The notes beneath the pieces are model-generated. The model was not told the origin of the DNA and searched no databases. It was given only the letters and a program-made list of their open reading frames with translations. From the NCBI RefSeq assembly GCF_009908295.1, contig NZ_JAAALO010000004.1, positions 790,629 through 854,628 on the forward strand: 64,000 nucleotides of DNA, given 5' to 3'. This stretch comes from Micromonospora rubida (lineage in GTDB: Bacteria > Actinomycetota > Actinomycetes > Mycobacteriales > Micromonosporaceae). Positions within the stretch are counted from its first letter, which is position 1. Each line of letters begins with the position of its first letter. Position numbers and translations under genes: made by a program. Of this stretch, positions 63,418 through 64,000 are shown in pieces.

Positions 63418-64000
63418 TCACCTCTTTTCGGTTGCTGTGCCGTAGGTGGCGCGGCGGTAGTCGTCGACGTGCCGGTCGAAGACGGCGATGACCCGTGGCG
63501 CGGCGGTGGCGAACCGCGCCGGCGGTGGCGGCTTCGCCGGTTCGAACGCGTGGCGCAGGGTGTCGGCCAGTTGGTCGGCCTTGTCCACGAGGGGCAGTGC
63601 AACCTCGGGAGCAAGGAGCGGGTCGATGCCGAAGAAGCCGAACATGACTGCGGGCAGGGTGTAGTCCAGATCCTCCGGGCGCAGCCTGGCCCGCAGCAGG
63701 CCGTCGTCGGCGAGCACGCCGAGGTACTCACGGGAGGCCAGCAACTTGGCGCTCTGCAGCGGTCGGCGGGCCGGGCTGGACAGAAAACGGTCCAGCACCT
63801 CGGCGTCCCGGGTGAAGATCGCGCGCAGCACCGGCCGTGACATCGCTTCCAGGAAGAACCGGCGCATGTACCGGTGCAGCGCGATCTCCTGCGGGTCGTG
63901 GCGCATCGCGGTCACCACCTCGCCGAGCATCGCGACTGCCTCCCGGGCGCCGACAGCGAAGAACAGCTGCTCGCGGCTGCGCCAGTGCAGATAGACGGTG
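63418..64000 (-). CDS. TetR-type transcriptional regulator, N-terminus beyond window
   Basis: The reading frame runs to the window edge. The first visible residues (TVYLHWRSREQLFFAVGARE) are the end of a TetR helix-turn-helix and helix 4. The rest is an all-helical ligand-binding domain (about 170 residues, RYMRRFFLEAMSRPVLRAIF). The gene stop overlaps or nearly overlaps the start of the VOC gene, so the two are one transcription unit and the regulator probably senses a compound handled by that protein. About 30-40 N-terminal residues are missing from the window. Confidence 0.88.
   Translation of the reverse strand, partial: TVYLHWRSREQLFFAVGAREAVAMLGEVVTAMRHDPQEIALHRYMRRFFLEAMSRPVLRAIFTRDAEVLDRFLSSPARRPLQSAKLLASREYLGVLADDGLLRARLRPEDLDYTLPAVMFGFFGIDPLLAPEVALPLVDKADQLADTLRHAFEPAKPPPPARFATAAPRVIAVFDRHVDDYRRATYGTATEKR

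Noticed and set aside
1..64000. Prophage, integrative element or tRNA attachment site
   Set aside because: No integrase, phage structural gene, conjugation gene or tRNA was recognised, and base composition is even apart from short intergenic patches.

Overview
The window is very GC-rich DNA with dense, short-spaced genes, many GTG starts and many leaderless starts. It carries an actinobacterial type VII (ESX) secretion locus, a CsoR copper locus, a c-di-AMP riboswitch upstream of an exported coiled-coil protein, and a cobalamin riboswitch upstream of a class Ia ribonucleotide reductase. Together these point to a filamentous actinomycete, most likely Micromonosporaceae (Micromonospora-like). 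That assignment is inference from gene content and base composition only. No tRNA, rRNA, CRISPR array, intact insertion sequence or phage gene was seen.

Layout. 0.3-9.9 kb: a small MT0933-type antitoxin-like protein, a P450/ferredoxin pair, a secreted C39-like peptidase, a DUF1232 membrane protein, two poorly known membrane-anchored proteins, and a PadR - ABC ATPase - FtsX-like permease operon. 10-26 kb: an ESX locus arranged as facing transcription units. These are eccB with two substrate-like genes (-), eccE (+), eccD (-), eccC followed by a WXG100 pair, a mycosin, a small substrate-like gene and a long WXG/Gly-rich protein (+), then a second mycosin (-). 26-28.8 kb: a winged-helix regulator divergent from a beta-carbonic anhydrase, and an exported coiled-coil protein under a ydaO-type c-di-AMP riboswitch. 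29.2-29.7 kb: a decayed YibE/F-like membrane gene. 29.9-35.4 kb: copper handling (DUF6153, DUF305, csoR, copZ, a His-rich secreted protein, copA) with three CsoR-type palindromes. 35.5-39.4 kb: a general-stress-like group (CsbD, a DUF2786 protein, a STAS antagonist facing an anti-sigma kinase, a stress-type SDR). 39.5-41.6 kb: YnfA, a RibF-like protein without the FAD-synthetase motifs, and a pentapeptide-repeat protein. 41.7-52.9 kb: a catabolic operon (NMT1-type ABC importer, Ldh-family oxidoreductase, SDR, flavin hydroxylase, two cupins, Rid-family protein, FAH-family protein, GntR regulator, amidohydrolase) followed by an orphan LivG-like ATPase. 53.4-58.2 kb: a secreted proteinase-K-like protease and a large secreted propeller/Ig-repeat protein. 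58.5-62.4 kb: a cobalamin riboswitch and nrdAB. 62.4-64 kb: a two-domain VOC protein coupled to a TetR-type regulator cut by the window edge.

Recurring signals. At least ten genes start 6-7 bases after a TANNNT hexamer with no ribosome binding site, so they look leaderless. Gene ends are repeatedly marked by near-perfect GC-rich hairpins, usually without a T-run and often shared by two converging genes.

Most interesting for follow-up: (1) the ESX locus, where two long Gly-rich proteins share a C-terminal TWLxEDExVWG tail and the small substrates carry a common N[YF]xT[TA]E motif with Tyr replaced in two of four; (2) the 41.7-52.0 kb catabolic operon, whose enzyme set parallels 2-aminomuconate/aminophenol-type ring degradation but matches no complete known pathway; (3) the RibF-like protein that keeps the flavokinase motifs but has lost the adenylyltransferase motifs.
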